From Aliiglaciecola lipolytica E3 (GTDB taxonomy: Bacteria > Pseudomonadota > Gammaproteobacteria > Enterobacterales > Alteromonadaceae): a stretch of DNA of 64,000 bases. The stretch lies in contig NZ_BAEN01000041.1 of assembly GCF_000314975.1 (NCBI RefSeq), positions 62,001-126,000 of the forward strand. The letters are read 5' to 3'. A model generated the notes under the pieces. The model did not search any database. It saw nothing but the letters and a program-made list of their open reading frames with translations, and had not been told where the DNA came from. Both the position numbers and the translations under genes were made by a program. This document shows positions 63,367 through 64,000 of this stretch, piece after piece (position 1 is the stretch's first letter; each line of letters begins with the position of its first letter).

Positions 63367-64000
63367 TTAGGATAACACCGACTTAATTGCACTAATGCAA
63401 TAATTAACGTTTTTGCTATTGCAACCATACCCCATAAGCCCTATCCGCCAAACTTTTCCTGCTAGTTCACCTAAACCAGCTCCTATCTCTAAATTAAATT
63501 CAGATAGCAAAGTTTGTCTAACTTGCGCATCATCAATACCCTCGGGAATACGCACCATATTTAATTGCGGCAATCTGTATTTTTCTTCAACTACAAATTC
63601 TAACCCTAATGCCTGTAATCCTTCTCGCAATTTTACATGCATCTGTTGGTGACGTTGCCAAGCGGTCTCAAGTCCTTCATTTTGCAGTATTATTAATGCT
63701 TCATGCAGGGCGTATAAACTATTTACTGGTGCAGTGTGGTGATATGCTCGTTTTGCTCCTTTGCCCCAATACCCCATCACCAACTCCATGTCTAAAAACC
63801 AACTTTGAACCGGGGTCTTTCTCGATGTAATTGCATCGATAGCCAGTTGACTAAATGAAACAGGTGATAAACCTGGCACACACGAAAGACACTTTTGGGT
63901 ACCTGAATAAATAGCATCAATTTGCCATTCATCAACGCTTAACTCACAACCTCCCAATGATGTAACAGCGTCAACTAAAGTCAGGCAATTAAATTTTTTG
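63367..64000 (-). CDS. Alanine-glyoxylate-type aminotransferase, C-terminal part (cut by edge)
   Basis: The last 210 residues of a class V PLP aminotransferase are present and the reading frame is open through the right edge, so the N-terminus is outside the window. VDAVTSLGG, then YSGTQKCLS with the Schiff-base lysine, then AYHHTAPVNSLYALHEALIIL and KVWRIGLMGYG closely follow human AGXT. The likely reaction is transamination between alanine (or serine) and glyoxylate. A TTG at 63957 is an internal codon, not a start. Confidence 0.88.
   Translation of the reverse strand, partial: KKFNCLTLVDAVTSLGGCELSVDEWQIDAIYSGTQKCLSCVPGLSPVSFSQLAIDAITSRKTPVQSWFLDMELVMGYWGKGAKRAYHHTAPVNSLYALHEALIILQNEGLETAWQRHQQMHVKLREGLQALGLEFVVEEKYRLPQLNMVRIPEGIDDAQVRQTLLSEFNLEIGAGLGELAGKVWRIGLMGYGCNSKNVNYCISAIKSVLS

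Noticed and set aside
63367-63957. Complete small aminotransferase starting at TTG 63957
   Set aside because: The frame continues open to the window edge with conserved AGXT sequence (VDAVTSLGG), so the gene is truncated by the boundary rather than short.
1-64000. Prophage, CRISPR, insertion sequence or tRNA
   Set aside because: No integrase, transposase, repeat-spacer array, terminal inverted repeats or tRNA-like cloverleaf was found; the Gp27-like segment alone is not enough for a prophage call.

Overview
The window is AT-rich chromosomal DNA from a gammaproteobacterium, most likely a marine member of the Alteromonadales (Alteromonadaceae-like). The evidence is gene content and order: fnr next to a cbb3 oxidase locus, fabA facing rmf, pyrD-zapC-rlmKL-glutaredoxin-uup, yebR-proQ-prc, a very large NAD-dependent glutamate dehydrogenase, and several sodium-coupled carriers. 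Genus is not determined. Almost every gene lies on the minus strand. Only three genes run the other way: two uncharacterised small genes (8.2 and 12.3 kb) and fabA. No tRNA, rRNA, CRISPR array, insertion sequence or intact prophage was seen.

1-8.7 kb is a microaerobic respiration block: fnr, a SafE-like membrane protein, ccoS, ccoI and ccoH, then ccoPQON. A strong hairpin terminator separates the oxidase structural genes from the assembly genes. A perfect FNR box lies between ccoN and a divergent unknown gene, and another lies just downstream of fnr. 8.7-13 kb holds two complementary bacterioferritin subunits, a CPA2 cation/proton antiporter and several small genes. 12.7-15.8 kb is the ydbH-ynbE-ydbL envelope lipid-transport operon; ynbE is a 59-codon GTG-start gene that is easily missed.

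15.9-21.8 kb is an accessory-looking stretch: a TIR/FlgO-like/TPR protein behind a large palindrome, a CsbD-family stress protein, a soluble double-PAS chemoreceptor resembling BdlA, and a DUF4239-type membrane protein. 22-26 kb is a compact exported sugar-oxidation cluster (TIM-barrel isomerase, GMC oxidoreductase, its Tat-type small subunit and a DUF1080 3-keto-glycoside hydrolase), preceded by a LacI-type palindrome.

26-51 kb carries acnA, a small basic protein plus an orphan solute-binding protein, fabA with a FabR-like operator, rmf, a DUF3466 protein with a GlyGly-CTERM-like tail, the uup/rlmKL/zapC/pyrD group, NAD-GDH, and a four-gene DUF1302-DUF1329-YCF48-RND operon of unresolved function. 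51-64 kb carries DUF2835, pepN, a sodium-coupled transporter pair (NhaC and NSS), prc, proQ, an acidic 100-residue protein, yebR, a SIMPL-domain protein, a small lipoprotein, a fused SpmAB protein, and the C-terminal part of an alanine-glyoxylate-type aminotransferase cut by the right edge.

The least understood parts are the TIR-TPR locus with its palindrome, the DUF1302/DUF1329/RND operon, the exported sugar cluster, and the unknown gene sharing the FNR box with ccoN.
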